Shown: positions 42,905-53,505 of the stretch, piece by piece | Position numbering within the stretch: position 1 is the stretch's first letter | How the letters are laid out: each line of letters starts with the position of its first letter | Source: an uncultured Tateyamaria sp. | GTDB lineage: Bacteria > Pseudomonadota > Alphaproteobacteria > Rhodobacterales > Rhodobacteraceae | Assembly (NCBI RefSeq): GCF_947504105.1 | Contig: NZ_CANNGP010000005.1 | Span: 116,443-180,442 of the forward strand | DNA length: 64,000 nucleotides | Reading direction: 5' to 3' | Translations under genes and position numbers: made by a program | Notes under the pieces: model-generated | Told to the model about the DNA's origin: nothing | The model's input: the letters and a program-made list of their open reading frames with translations, nothing else | Database searches by the model: none

Positions 42905-43768
42905 TCAAGCGCCATCGTTTACCTTGCGTTGACTGGTCGCAGGCTCATGACTGTTCAGCACCGCAATCTCGGCGGCGGCTGCCAATGCCTTGCGGTCCGC
43001 AAAATCCGACACGGCCAAAGGCGGATGATAGATCACTTCGACCCGCCCTTGTCGCGGCAGGGCAAGCGTAGCCAACAAATGCGTGCCAAACCCCATGTCG
43101 CCCCACCAGCCATAGGTGCGCAGATCACGCCCTTGCGGCGCGTGATATACAACGGTGACGGGCTGCACATACAGATGTGGGTGCAAGTCCTCGGCAAAGA
43201 ACGATGCAAAGAGCGATGCAAAGAGCGTGGTCTTGAATGGCAACACACGCAACCCATCGGTGCTGGTGCCTTCGGGAAAGAACAACAGGCGCTGACCGGC
43301 AAGCAGCCGTTCCTGAAACAGTTCTGTCTGGATTCGCGCAGCCCGTGGATCACGCGCAATAAACAACGTACCCGTAGCGCGGGCCAGTGTTCCGATGCCG
43401 GGCCAGCCCGCCACTTCGGATTTCGATACGAAATAGATGCGATCCGCCGCATTCAGAACAAAGATGTCCAACCATGACGAATGGTTTGCCACGATTGCAC
43501 CCCGCCCCTTCATCGGCTTCCCCGTGCGCACATAGGATAGACCCAGCCAGAACAGCGACAGACGGCACACCACCTGTGTGATCCAGGGTGTCCAGGGACG
43601 CGCCAGTCCAAAAAACGGGCGCTCGATCAGACGTACGGGTAAAAGCAGTGCCAATCCGACAAAGATGATCAACATGATCCCGATCCCACGCCAAAGGACG
43701 CGCAAAACCGCCATTTTCCCCCGCACCACATGATCAGGTGGCGGTGCACCATCCCACGTCATGTTCAT
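42905..43768 (-). CDS. olsA: Lyso-ornithine lipid O-acyltransferase / 1-acyl-glycerol-3-phosphate acyltransferase (OlsA-like)
   Basis: 287 residues of the PlsC family: N-terminal membrane span (RGIGIMLIIFVGLALLLPV), the catalytic NHSSWLDIFVLN (HX4D) and FPEGTSTDG motifs. Next to the OlsB-like gene and overlapping it by ATGA, it is best read as OlsA, which adds the second fatty acid to lyso-ornithine lipid. Ornithine lipids are known from roseobacters. Plain phosphatidic-acid synthesis is the alternative. Confidence 0.85.
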   Translation of the reverse strand: MNMTWDGAPPPDHVVRGKMAVLRVLWRGIGIMLIIFVGLALLLPVRLIERPFFGLARPWTPWITQVVCRLSLFWLGLSYVRTGKPMKGRGAIVANHSSWLDIFVLNAADRIYFVSKSEVAGWPGIGTLARATGTLFIARDPRAARIQTELFQERLLAGQRLLFFPEGTSTDGLRVLPFKTTLFASLFASFFAEDLHPHLYVQPVTVVYHAPQGRDLRTYGWWGDMGFGTHLLATLALPRQGRVEVIYHPPLAVSDFADRKALAAAAEIAVLNSHEPATSQRKVNDGA

Positions 43769-44526
43769 GAAACGGCTCCATAAATTCGCCTCTGGCGCTC
43801 AGACATGGCAGCGGTGTCCATCATCAAACACACGTCCGTTGTGTTAAAGGCATGATCGACATAGGCCCCCTCGCCCACGACACCACCAAGGCGTAGGTAA
43901 GCTTTGATCAGCGCAGGCATTTCCACCATAGCCGCGCGACGATCGATCTGGTCTTCGGGCATCAGGTTCATCGTGGCCGCATGCGGCGCGCGCGCCGTCA
44001 CACGAAGTGTCTCGGGCGCAAGGTGGCGATGGTGGAGCAGCGACAACGGCTGTGCCAAGGCCTGCACATCCGTTCCGTGAAACGACGCAACACCAAACAT
44101 GATGTCGATCTTATGCTCGGCAACGTATGCAGCAAGCCCATTCCAAAGATGATACATCGCGGGGCCACCACGATAGTCGCGGTGCACACAGGATCGGCCC
44201 AGTTCCAACAATCGTCGACCCGTGGCCCGCAGCCGCGCCAAATCATATTCATCCTCGGAATAGAATTGCCCTGCAGCCTCGGCCCGTTCAGCCCGTAGCA
44301 TGCGGTAGACGGCAACGACCCCGCCCACCGCGTCGTCATGCAGGATGAGATGATCAAAGAAGGGATCAAAACGATCGCATTCAAGGCCCGCATCGTGGTC
44401 GACCATCACGCCACCACCGCCCAACTCACGCACAAATACATCATAGCGCAACGCCTGCGCCGCCCGCAGGTCGTCTGGGTCGTTCACAAGGCTTACGCGA
44501 AATTCAGGGTCTTTGGTCGGGCTCAT
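43765..44526 (-). CDS. olsB: L-ornithine N(alpha)-acyltransferase (OlsB-like, hemolysin-type GNAT)
   Basis: About 253 residues from ATG 44526 (MSPTKDPEFRVSLVN); the track start at 44598 lacks support. OlsB-family blocks: RYDVFVRELGGGG, ECDRFDPFFDHLIL, LELGRSCVHRDYRGG and FGVASFHGTD. The enzyme transfers a 3-hydroxy fatty acid from ACP to ornithine, forming lyso-ornithine lipid. Adjacent olsA provides the next step, so the pair makes a phosphorus-free membrane lipid, useful in phosphate-poor sea water. Confidence 0.88.
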   Translation of the reverse strand: MSPTKDPEFRVSLVNDPDDLRAAQALRYDVFVRELGGGGVMVDHDAGLECDRFDPFFDHLILHDDAVGGVVAVYRMLRAERAEAAGQFYSEDEYDLARLRATGRRLLELGRSCVHRDYRGGPAMYHLWNGLAAYVAEHKIDIMFGVASFHGTDVQALAQPLSLLHHRHLAPETLRVTARAPHAATMNLMPEDQIDRRAAMVEMPALIKAYLRLGGVVGEGAYVDHAFNTTDVCLMMDTAAMSERQRRIYGAVS

Positions 44527-44620
44527 CGCGGGCGGTGTAGCGGCATATCCTGGAAAAGTGTAGAGATCCGGTCGGTATGCGACCAGAGGTTGCAACACGT
44601 TAAGGTTTCAGAAAGGATGA

Positions 44621-44803
44621 TCAGGCATCAAAGACCGGGATTAAGGCAATCCGTGTCCCATCGATCACCACCTTGCCCTCATTGGGAAAATTCACGGTGA
44701 CCTTGGCTGCTACGTTGCTTTGGACCTGTCCAATGCCCCAATCGTCGTATTGGGGGTGACGCACCAACATGCCGGGGGCCAGAATGGCGTTCAGATCTTC
44801 CAT
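44621..44803 (-). CDS. DUF3553 domain protein
   Basis: 60 residues: MEDLNAILAPGMLVRHPQYDDWGIGQVQSN then a beta-rich end (VTVNFPNEGKVVIDG). The pattern HPxxxDWGxGQVQS is that of DUF3553, a small SH3-like fold also seen at the C-terminus of UvrD-like helicases. Function unknown. It is divergent from chpT, a recurrent roseobacter arrangement as far as I recall. Confidence 0.88.
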   Translation of the reverse strand: MEDLNAILAPGMLVRHPQYDDWGIGQVQSNVAAKVTVNFPNEGKVVIDGTRIALIPVFDA

Positions 44804-44842
44804 TTACGGCCCTCTACTACTTTTTCACCTGGGGGGCCGCTG

Positions 44843-45436
44843 ATGGGCCAAAGCAATATCAACTTGGCTGCATTGATCGGCAGCCGCATCTGTCATGATC
44901 TCATATCGCCAATCGGGGCCATCAACAACGGTCTGGAATTGCTCGGCATGTCCGATGGGCACGAGGGCCCGGAACTTGATCTGATTTCTGAAAGCGTGGG
45001 CAACGCAAGCGCACGCATCCGGTTCTTTCGCATTGCTTACGGCGCAGCAAGTGACCAACTCTTGGGCCGGGCCGAGATCGTATCGATCCTGTCGGACAGC
45101 ATGCGCGGCGAACGCCTGAAAGTCGTCTATGGTCCGCTTGACCCGCAACCACGCTGGGCGGTGCGCATGGCCTTTCTTGCGGTGCAGTGCCTGGAAACTG
45201 CCCTGCCTTATGGCGGGCGGATCGAGATAGCGTGCAGCAACGGCGCTTGGGACATCGTTGGGCATTCCACGAAACAAAGTATCGATGCGTCGCTTTGGGG
45301 CCTTCTAATGGGCGATGTCATCGACGACCTGGCGCCAGCACATGTACAATTTGCTCTATTGCCCGCAGTAGCGGCGGACGCAAAGCGAACGCTGAAAACC
45401 GAAACTCTGCCAGAGCGGCTTACGATCAGGTTTTAA
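44843..45436 (+). CDS. chpT: Histidine phosphotransferase ChpT
   Basis: Phosphorelay protein that carries phosphate from CckA to CtrA and CpdR in alphaproteobacteria. About 197 residues from ATG 44843 ([14 protein letters not shown]), after a GGGGGG stretch; the track start at 44720 would overlap the divergent gene. The phospho-acceptor His lies in [21 protein letters not shown], with a degenerate kinase-like second domain ([13 protein letters not shown]). Convergent with proA with a 4-base overlap. In roseobacters CtrA controls motility and gene-transfer-agent genes. Confidence 0.9.
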   Translation: MGQSNINLAALIGSRICHDLISPIGAINNGLELLGMSDGHEGPELDLISESVGNASARIRFFRIAYGAASDQLLGRAEIVSILSDSMRGERLKVVYGPLDPQPRWAVRMAFLAVQCLETALPYGGRIEIACSNGAWDIVGHSTKQSIDASLWGLLMGDVIDDLAPAHVQFALLPAVAADAKRTLKTETLPERLTIRF

Positions 45437-46698
45437 CTCCGTACAGTTCCGTCACCGCGCACCAGATACTTGAAACTGGTCAATTGCGCTGCACCCACCG
45501 GTCCGCGTGCGTGCATCTTGCCCGTCGCGATGCCGATCTCCGCCCCCATACCGAACTCGCCCCCATCCGCAAACTGGGTCGAGGCGTTGTGCATCAGGAT
45601 CGCACTGTCGAGTTCGTTGAAAAACTGGGCAACAGCGCCTGCATCCTCGGTCAGGATACAATCCGTGTGATTTGAGCCATGGGTGCGGATGTGCTCAATC
45701 GCGGCATCAATTCCGGGAACCACGCGTGCCGCGATATCCATATCCAGATATTCCTTGCCCCAGTCGCCATCAGTTGCGGCCAACACGCCTTCGATGGTTT
45801 GAAGCTCCAGATCGGCATGGACACGCACGCCCGCGCCCATCAACGCGCGAACGACCCCTTGACCAATGGTGGGCGCGACATCCTGATGGATCAACAAACA
45901 CTCGGCGGCTCCACAAATGCCTGTGCGCCGTGTCTTGGCGTTCAACACGACCTTGAGCACTTTCTCGGGATCCGCATGCTTGTCGATGTAGATGTGCACG
46001 ATCCCTTCGAGGTGGGCAAAGACTGGCACCCGTGCCTCCCGTTGCACAAGGCCGACAAGGCCCTTGCCGCCGCGGGGGACGATGACATCAATCGTGTCGG
46101 TCATGGTCAGCATCTCGCTAACCGCGGCGCGGTCGCGCGTCGGCACCAACTGAACAGCATCCTCGGGCAGGCCCGCATCGCGCAAGCCAGCTTGCAGGGC
46201 GGCGTGGATCGCACCAGATGAATGAAAGCTCTCAGATCCACCGCGCAAGATGACTGCATTCCCGGCCTTGAGGCACAACGCACCAGCATCCGCCGTCACA
46301 TTGGGGCGGCTTTCATAAACAACGCCCACCACACCCAAAGGCGTGCGGACGCGCTGGATGTTCAGCCCCGTAGGTTGCGTCCATTCCGCCAGCACCTCAC
46401 CCACCGGATCGGACTGCTCAGCCACAGCACGCAGGCCGTCGACAATCCTGCGGATGCGGTCTTCGTCCAGTCGCAAGCGATCCATCATGGCATCGGACAA
46501 GCCCTTGTTCCGACCAAATTCCATGTCCAGTGCGTTGGCGGCGATGATTGCATCACGGCTGTTCCAGACATGCTCCGCAGCGCTGACAAGAGCGGCATGC
46601 TTACGCTCGGCATTGGCAAAGGCAAGTATCGCCGAGGCGGATTTTGCGCGAATGCCGATATCGACCATCAATGCGGGAATGTCGGCGAAGTCTTTCAT
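45433..46698 (-). CDS. proA: Glutamate-5-semialdehyde dehydrogenase (gamma-glutamyl phosphate reductase)
   Basis: 421 residues, second step of proline synthesis, reducing gamma-glutamyl phosphate with NADPH. Typical blocks: [43 protein letters not shown], catalytic cysteine in [15 protein letters not shown] and the C-terminal [18 protein letters not shown]. It follows proB with a 75-base gap that carries a dispersed repeat. Start ATG 46698 (MKDFADIP), after AGGACGTG. Confidence 0.96.
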   Translation of the reverse strand: MKDFADIPALMVDIGIRAKSASAILAFANAERKHAALVSAAEHVWNSRDAIIAANALDMEFGRNKGLSDAMMDRLRLDEDRIRRIVDGLRAVAEQSDPVGEVLAEWTQPTGLNIQRVRTPLGVVGVVYESRPNVTADAGALCLKAGNAVILRGGSESFHSSGAIHAALQAGLRDAGLPEDAVQLVPTRDRAAVSEMLTMTDTIDVIVPRGGKGLVGLVQREARVPVFAHLEGIVHIYIDKHADPEKVLKVVLNAKTRRTGICGAAECLLIHQDVAPTIGQGVVRALMGAGVRVHADLELQTIEGVLAATDGDWGKEYLDMDIAARVVPGIDAAIEHIRTHGSNHTDCILTEDAGAVAQFFNELDSAILMHNASTQFADGGEFGMGAEIGIATGKMHARGPVGAAQLTSFKYLVRGDGTVRS

Positions 46699-46752
46699 GG
46701 ATCACGTCCTTTTTCAGGCGGTGCGCCGCAGATCAATGTGCCTCCGGCGGTC

Positions 46753-46772
46753 GTATTTATAGTCAGAAGAAG
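46753..46772 (-). repeat. Dispersed intergenic repeat, copy 3
   Basis: Plus strand GTATTTATAGTCAGAAGAAG between proB and proA; 17 of 20 positions match copy 1 at 27691. On the minus strand it begins 1 base after the proB stop and is followed by a GC-rich stretch. Confidence 0.5.
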
Positions 46773-46773
46773 A

Positions 46774-48938
<2,165 letters not shown>

Positions 48939-49481
48939 TCAGAGTTTGCGACTATAGGTCCATGTGGGCACGGTCGCATCGCGCGCGACCGAAAACCCTT
49001 CGGCGTCGCCCAAATACTCAAAACCACAATGCGTCAACACGCGAGCCGAGGCCGGATTGTCCTGAAACACGCTGGCAAACATCGTGGCGTTGTTCATCGG
49101 GTTTGCGTCAACAAGGGCCTGAACCGCATCGGACGCAAGCCCGGTGTTCCAGAAATACGGGGCGACCCAATATCCGACCTCGGATTGGTTGCGATCCATC
49201 CGCGTCAACGAGATCAGGCCCATTATTTCGGCGCCACCGGATTTGAGTCCATCCATGGCCCATACGTCTTCCTCACGTTCATCTGCCATGGCACGTGCCA
49301 AAAAAGCTTCGGTCATGCCCGGTGGGATGGGATGTGGGATGGATTGCGTGTTGCGGGCCACACGCAGATCGCTCGTGTACATCTCGATCAACCCCATGTC
49401 TGACCGGCGCAGCGGGCGCAGTACAAAGCGCTCTGTTTCGATCACATCCTGGGTCACGATTTTTTCCATCTCCACAGTCAT
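48939..49481 (-). CDS. GNAT family N-acetyltransferase (RimJ-like)
   Basis: About 180 residues from ATG 49481 (MTVEMEKIVTQDVIETERFV), overlapping the LysE-type stop by four bases. Acetyl-CoA binding fold of the RimJ/RimL group: ETERFVLRPLRRSDMGLI, SEVGYWVAPYFWNTGLASDAVQAL and FQDNPASARVLTHCGFEYLG. Substrate unknown; these often acetylate protein N-termini or small amines. Last of four coupled genes before obgE. Confidence 0.87.
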   Translation of the reverse strand: MTVEMEKIVTQDVIETERFVLRPLRRSDMGLIEMYTSDLRVARNTQSIPHPIPPGMTEAFLARAMADEREEDVWAMDGLKSGGAEIMGLISLTRMDRNQSEVGYWVAPYFWNTGLASDAVQALVDANPMNNATMFASVFQDNPASARVLTHCGFEYLGDAEGFSVARDATVPTWTYSRKL

Positions 49482-50080
49482 GTCCCTCCTCCAAACAAAA
49501 CAAAAAGAACCGACGCGACTGTCAGGGCCGCGAGGCAATACATCAAATAAGGTTCCGCAGACGTTCCTGCGAGGGTTCGCGCAATACGATCACCCGCAAG
49601 TGTCCAAAGTGGGTGCAAAAGCACCTGTGTCGTCAGCAATATTCCACCAATCGTTGCCGTAGCGATAACGGGATCGGTCCCAGGTGTCACAAAACCTGTG
49701 AAACCCGCCACAATCATTGCCCATGCTTTCGGGTTTAGAGGATGCACGATGAGACCCGCCAGAAATCCGGGAGCATCGACCGCCGGACCGGATACGCCGA
49801 GACGCAATTGAGAGACCTTCCAAGCCAACCAAATAATATAGACGGCTGATACCCACTTCAGTGTTTCAAAAACCCATGGTGCACGAGCGGCCAGTTCCAT
49901 CAAACCAAATCCAACAGGCCAAATGATGAACTGTTTGCCGAGTGCGACGCCCGCCACGAATGGCAAGGCGGCACGGAAACCATACCGTGCCCCTGTTGCC
50001 AGAAGCGCCATGTTCGCAGGGCCCGGTGTTCCAACCTGACTGGCCGCAAACACCGCAAAGGACATCGCCGCGACGCTCAT
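49478..50080 (-). CDS. LysE-family amino-acid exporter
   Basis: 200 residues with six hydrophobic spans. The N-terminal VGTPGPANMALLATGARYGFRAALPFVAG corresponds to the (G)PGPN-type LysE/RhtB motif (quoted in part: TPGPANMALLATGARYG), and NPKAWAMIVAGFTGF is the second conserved block. Exports an amino acid or derivative across the inner membrane; substrate unknown. Overlaps by four bases with GNAT genes on both sides, which suggests that acetylation and export may be linked. Confidence 0.87.
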   Translation of the reverse strand: MSVAAMSFAVFAASQVGTPGPANMALLATGARYGFRAALPFVAGVALGKQFIIWPVGFGLMELAARAPWVFETLKWVSAVYIIWLAWKVSQLRLGVSGPAVDAPGFLAGLIVHPLNPKAWAMIVAGFTGFVTPGTDPVIATATIGGILLTTQVLLHPLWTLAGDRIARTLAGTSAEPYLMYCLAALTVASVLFVLFGGGT

Positions 50081-50628
50081 GATAAACGCATCAGATCGCG
50101 GTCGATCAGACCCATGATCAGATCATCGTGCCACTCCGCCTCAATCAACGCCGACTCGCGTTCACGTCCCTCGACGACAAACCCCACTTTTTTGTAGGCG
50201 GCAATAGCGCGGGCGTTGAATGCCAGCACCCGACAACCCAACCGGTGTAACCCCATGTCATCGAATGCATGCGCGCCCAGCAGGCGCATTGCTTCGGTGC
50301 CATACCCCTGCCCCAAAGCATTGGGATCGAGGATGCCGATACCAATGAGGGCCCGCTTGTCGGCGCGGTTGATCATGTGCAGACGGATGGCGCCTAACAA
50401 GACACCATCGACGTCAATCACCCAAGCGTGGCGGTCCTCTTGCTGTGCAGCCACCCATGCCTCTGCAGCATCGCGGGTGATATCCCGCACCTGCCCTGGA
50501 TCCCCCCCAAACATCTTGACGATGTCCGGGGTGTTTCCCAACGCAAAACGTGCATCGACATCACCTGGAACCACGTCGCGGAGCACAACGCGTGGACCGC
50601 GCAGCACCTGTTTGGTTGACTCGGTCAT
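50077..50628 (-). CDS. GNAT family N-acetyltransferase
   Basis: About 183 residues from ATG 50628 (MTESTKQVLRGPRVVLRDV), overlapping the upstream GNAT stop. Blocks GPRVVLRDVVPGDVDARFALG, LIGIGILDPNALGQGYGTEAMRLL-type acetyl-CoA loop (LGQGYGTEAMRLLGAHAFDD here) and FNARAIAAYKKVGF mark a RimJ/RimL-like member. The second of three acetyltransferase genes in a row with separate sequences, so not a recent duplication. Confidence 0.87.
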   Translation of the reverse strand: MTESTKQVLRGPRVVLRDVVPGDVDARFALGNTPDIVKMFGGDPGQVRDITRDAAEAWVAAQQEDRHAWVIDVDGVLLGAIRLHMINRADKRALIGIGILDPNALGQGYGTEAMRLLGAHAFDDMGLHRLGCRVLAFNARAIAAYKKVGFVVEGRERESALIEAEWHDDLIMGLIDRDLMRLS

Positions 50629-51128
50629 GCCTGCGTCTCCCACATGCTTTGGGTCAAGACCATACGCTGCAGCACGTGACAGTCGCCTGTCGCCGGGCTG
50701 CGCACCTGTTCTTGCGATGTCCGGAGAAAACCCAACTTTTCCAGCACATGGCGCGAGCGCGCATTCTCAGCAAAATAGCCGCTCTGCAACTCTGAGTGAC
50801 CTTGATTGAAATGGCGTTCGATCATTGCCCTGCATGCTTCGGACGCATATCCGCGGCCCCAATGGTTCTTGCCAAACCAATAGCCGAGTTGGCTCTCCGT
50901 CCCGATGCACCCCACAAGCTGTGTACCTGCACAAACGACAAACACGTTTCCGTTCCCACTTTGGACCGCGTCAATGAACTCTCTCGCATCAGACAGCCCA
51001 TAAGGGTGTGGCGCGCGCGTCAGCCAGCGGGACACCTCTAGATCACCAACCTGCGCAGCAATATTCGCCGCATCCTCTTTCCGAGGCGCGCGCAGTGTCA
51101 GACGTTCGGTTTTCATAAGGCCTGTCAT
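50625..51128 (-). CDS. GNAT family N-acetyltransferase
   Basis: 167 residues. MKTERLTLRAPRKEDAANIA start, then LGYWFGKNHWGRGYASEACRAMI (acetyl-CoA loop) and YFAENARSRHVLEKLGF. ATG 51128 or the internal ATG five codons later could be used. First of the coupled GNAT-GNAT-LysE-GNAT chain, directly after the rpmA terminator. Substrate unknown. Confidence 0.87.
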   Translation of the reverse strand: MTGLMKTERLTLRAPRKEDAANIAAQVGDLEVSRWLTRAPHPYGLSDAREFIDAVQSGNGNVFVVCAGTQLVGCIGTESQLGYWFGKNHWGRGYASEACRAMIERHFNQGHSELQSGYFAENARSRHVLEKLGFLRTSQEQVRSPATGDCHVLQRMVLTQSMWETQA

Positions 51129-51162
51129 CAGACCCTCCTCGCTGTTGGCGGGGGACGGAAAC

Positions 51163-51193
51163 GAAAAAGGGACCGGCGTTTCCGCCGATCCCT
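51163..51193 (-). terminator. Terminator after rplU-rpmA
   Basis: On the minus strand AGGGATCGGCG-GAAA-CGCCGGTCCCT forms an 11-bp stem with one T-G wobble and is followed by TTTTTCG: a standard rho-independent terminator, 29 bases after the rpmA stop. Confidence 0.85.
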
Positions 51194-51221
51194 GATTTTG
51201 TCAAAACCTTCCGGGTACGGC

Positions 51222-51491
51222 TTATTCAGCAGCCTCCGCGGCTGGGAGCACGGAAATAAACGTGCGACCCTTGAGGCCTTTGTGGAATGTGACGGCGCCA
51301 TCGACAGTCGCAAAGATCGTGTGATCTTTACCCATGCCTACGCCTTCGCCCGGCCAAAACTTGGTGCCGCGCTGACGCACGATGATGTTGCCGGGGATGG
51401 CCGCTTGGCCACCATAGAGTTTCACGCCAAGACGGCGGCCAGCGGAGTCGCGACCGTTACGGGACGAACCGCCTGCTTTTTTATGTGCCAT
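51222..51491 (-). CDS. rpmA: 50S ribosomal protein L27
   Basis: 89 residues; [24 protein letters not shown] is the L27 start reaching the peptidyl-transferase centre (quoted in part: [15 protein letters not shown]), and [19 protein letters not shown] follows. 12 bases downstream of rplU on the same strand. Confidence 0.97.
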   Translation of the reverse strand: MAHKKAGGSSRNGRDSAGRRLGVKLYGGQAAIPGNIIVRQRGTKFWPGEGVGMGKDHTIFATVDGAVTFHKGLKGRTFISVLPAAEAAE

Positions 51492-51503
51492 GCGTCTCTC
51501 TCC

Positions 51504-52211
51504 TTAGCCTTGGGTCTTTTCTTGGGCCTGAGCGATCCAGCCTTCACGCTCGATCCGGCCTTTGAAAGACAGTTTCTCGTCCATATCAGCAACGTCCTCT
51601 GGGGTCCATGCTGCAATCTGCGCGAAAGTTGTTACACCGTTTTCGTGCAGCTTCTTCTCAAGTGCGGGGCCAACACCGGACAGTTCCTTCAGATCGTCGC
51701 CACCGGCTGCAGCCTTTTTGGGCGCTACTTTCTTGGCTTCTTTCTTGGGCTCTGCCTTGGGTGCTTCAGCCTTCGGGGCTTCAGCTTTGGGCGCTGCGGC
51801 CTTTTTGGCTTTCTTCGGGGCTGCGGCAGCGGCAACTACGGCGGCCACGCCAAACCCTGCGCCGTTTTCGGCAGCCATCACACCGGACTTGTCCGCGCCC
51901 GAGGCAAGGATGTCAGTGATCTTGACCAGCGTCAGTTGCTGACGGTGACCCTTGGTGCGCTTCGAGCTGTGCTTCCGGCGACGCTTGACGAAGTTGATCG
52001 TCTTGGGGCCTTTGATCTGTTCGATGACTTCGGCTTGTACGCCTGCGCCTGCAACAACGGGGGAACCGACTTGGGGCTTGTCGCCGCCAACCATCAGAAC
52101 TTCGTTGAATTGGACTTTGTCACCTGCATTTGCGGCCAGTTTTTCAACGCGGAGCGTGTCGCCCGATTGAACTTTGTACTGTTTGCCGCCGGTTTTCATA
52201 ACCGCGAACAT
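51504..52211 (-). CDS. rplU: 50S ribosomal protein L21 with long C-terminal extension
   Basis: 235 residues: the first ~105 are ordinary L21 (MFAVMKTGGKQYKV, FVKRRRKHSSKRTKGHRQQ, TLVKITDI). The rest is an alanine/lysine/proline-rich linker (repeats of PKAEA) and a C-terminal helix-hairpin-helix-like domain (LKELSGVGPALEKKLHENGV, then TTFAQIAAWTPEDV). L21 is usually ~100 residues; such extensions are seen in alphaproteobacteria. The added domain resembles nucleic-acid-binding HhH units, possibly contacting rRNA. One open frame, so not a sequencing error. Confidence 0.95.
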   Translation of the reverse strand: MFAVMKTGGKQYKVQSGDTLRVEKLAANAGDKVQFNEVLMVGGDKPQVGSPVVAGAGVQAEVIEQIKGPKTINFVKRRRKHSSKRTKGHRQQLTLVKITDILASGADKSGVMAAENGAGFGVAAVVAAAAAPKKAKKAAAPKAEAPKAEAPKAEPKKEAKKVAPKKAAAGGDDLKELSGVGPALEKKLHENGVTTFAQIAAWTPEDVADMDEKLSFKGRIEREGWIAQAQEKTQG

Positions 52212-52734
52212 GCGTCTTTCCTTTTTGCTTCCGCGTCGTGTGGTCCCCGATCCCGGGTGTTCACGGCATATGCCACCTCAGACAGCGCGCCCATCCGGGC
52301 GATATCCATATGATCCAACAACGTATCCGTTGTCAGAGTGGGCGCTTATTGAAGTATTCCAAGAGCAAGTCAAGGGCCTGACATGACCGTCGACGCTATT
52401 CGTTTCGGCAGAACTTTGCTGGCTGCAGAAAAACGCGCCCACAGTTCTAACCGAAGCAGAGGATTGTTCCGATGATCCTGTCTGCCAAAAATAGGTTGAG
52501 CATGACACTACCCTTACCAGAAATTTGTTGTTTCCTGAATTGGCGCAAGCGGATGGTGCTGAGGCTGACAAAACCTACCCTGCTGTGACGTCGTATTAGA
52601 TTCGCACAGTGGCAACTGGTCTCTGAGCAACGAGGCTGCTCGTTCAGAACTCTGGAGAACACGGCAGTTTTCCCAAATATCTCATTACTTGTTGATAAAG
52701 ACTATGTGGATCAACCACCAACCGTAGCCCGCCA
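52212..52734. other. Gene-free stretch between rplU promoter and DUF2059 gene
   Basis: The first ~100 bases should hold the rplU-rpmA promoter (minus strand, AAAAAGGAAAGACGC before the ATG). The remaining ~400 bases show no credible coding frame, repeat or hairpin; track ORFs here have no family character. AT-richer patches suggest decayed sequence. Confidence 0.4.
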
Positions 52735-53505
52735 TCAAAGCTCATTTTGTGGCAGGAGACGCCCGGCAGCCTGACCCAGTGCATATGAAAGCGTGGTGTA
52801 ACTTTGACCAAACGCCAGAAACAGCGCATCATCTACAGCTGCCCCGACATCGGTCTCCCAGAATGAAGTGTAGATGGCGATGTCGTCCTTGGTCATCGCT
52901 GATTGTACCAGCGCATTGTACCCACGTAACCAGCCCTCTGTGTCGACCAGAATCCGGGCGCGCAACTGATCCATATCAGGAGCGTCTTCGCTGCGACCCG
53001 AACTGTCTGACAATCCTTCCAAAAACGCGGCCTGTGCGGCAACGGCGACATCGGTGTTCCGCTCGATCAAGTCTCGTGAAACGAGGTAGTCAGTCACCTG
53101 CTCGCCCTGCGCAGTCGGGCTGGCTTTCGCTGCTTCCTCAACTGTGTCATCCAGAAAAGTCTGCCTGGCCTGCACTTCCAACGTGATGATCCGCGCGCCT
53201 AGATCACTTTCGAAGAACAGCAGTGCCTGCGCCGCGACATCCGGATCCAGTCGTTCTGCCATCACCCTGCGCAATTCGGTTTCCATCCGCAACGGATCAT
53301 ATAGTCGGCGCACTGTGTCCACCCACACATCGCCGCCCTGCCCGTTCAAAAACACCTCGTCAATCGATTGACCCGCTTCCAATCCCTCGGTGACGAATGC
53401 AGCGATCAGTTCGGGAACACCCATCGCGTCGATCAGGCGATTGACATCTGCCCATGCCGACTGTGCGAGCATCCACAGCGAAAAGCTGAAAACGGCAAGG
53501 CGCAT
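52735..53505 (-). CDS. DUF2059 family exported protein
   Basis: 256 residues with a signal peptide (MRLAVFSFSLWMLAQSAWA) and a helical body. The YDPLRMETELRRVMAERLDP stretch followed by ALLFFESDLGARIITLE matches the DUF2059 pattern (FxxSxxGxxxxxxE). Later repeats of the same idea (IAIYTSFWETDVGAAVDDALF) suggest an internal duplication. Function unknown, periplasmic. Follows a related gene directly (no gap), so they are an operon of paralogues. Confidence 0.8.
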   Translation of the reverse strand: MRLAVFSFSLWMLAQSAWADVNRLIDAMGVPELIAAFVTEGLEAGQSIDEVFLNGQGGDVWVDTVRRLYDPLRMETELRRVMAERLDPDVAAQALLFFESDLGARIITLEVQARQTFLDDTVEEAAKASPTAQGEQVTDYLVSRDLIERNTDVAVAAQAAFLEGLSDSSGRSEDAPDMDQLRARILVDTEGWLRGYNALVQSAMTKDDIAIYTSFWETDVGAAVDDALFLAFGQSYTTLSYALGQAAGRLLPQNEL

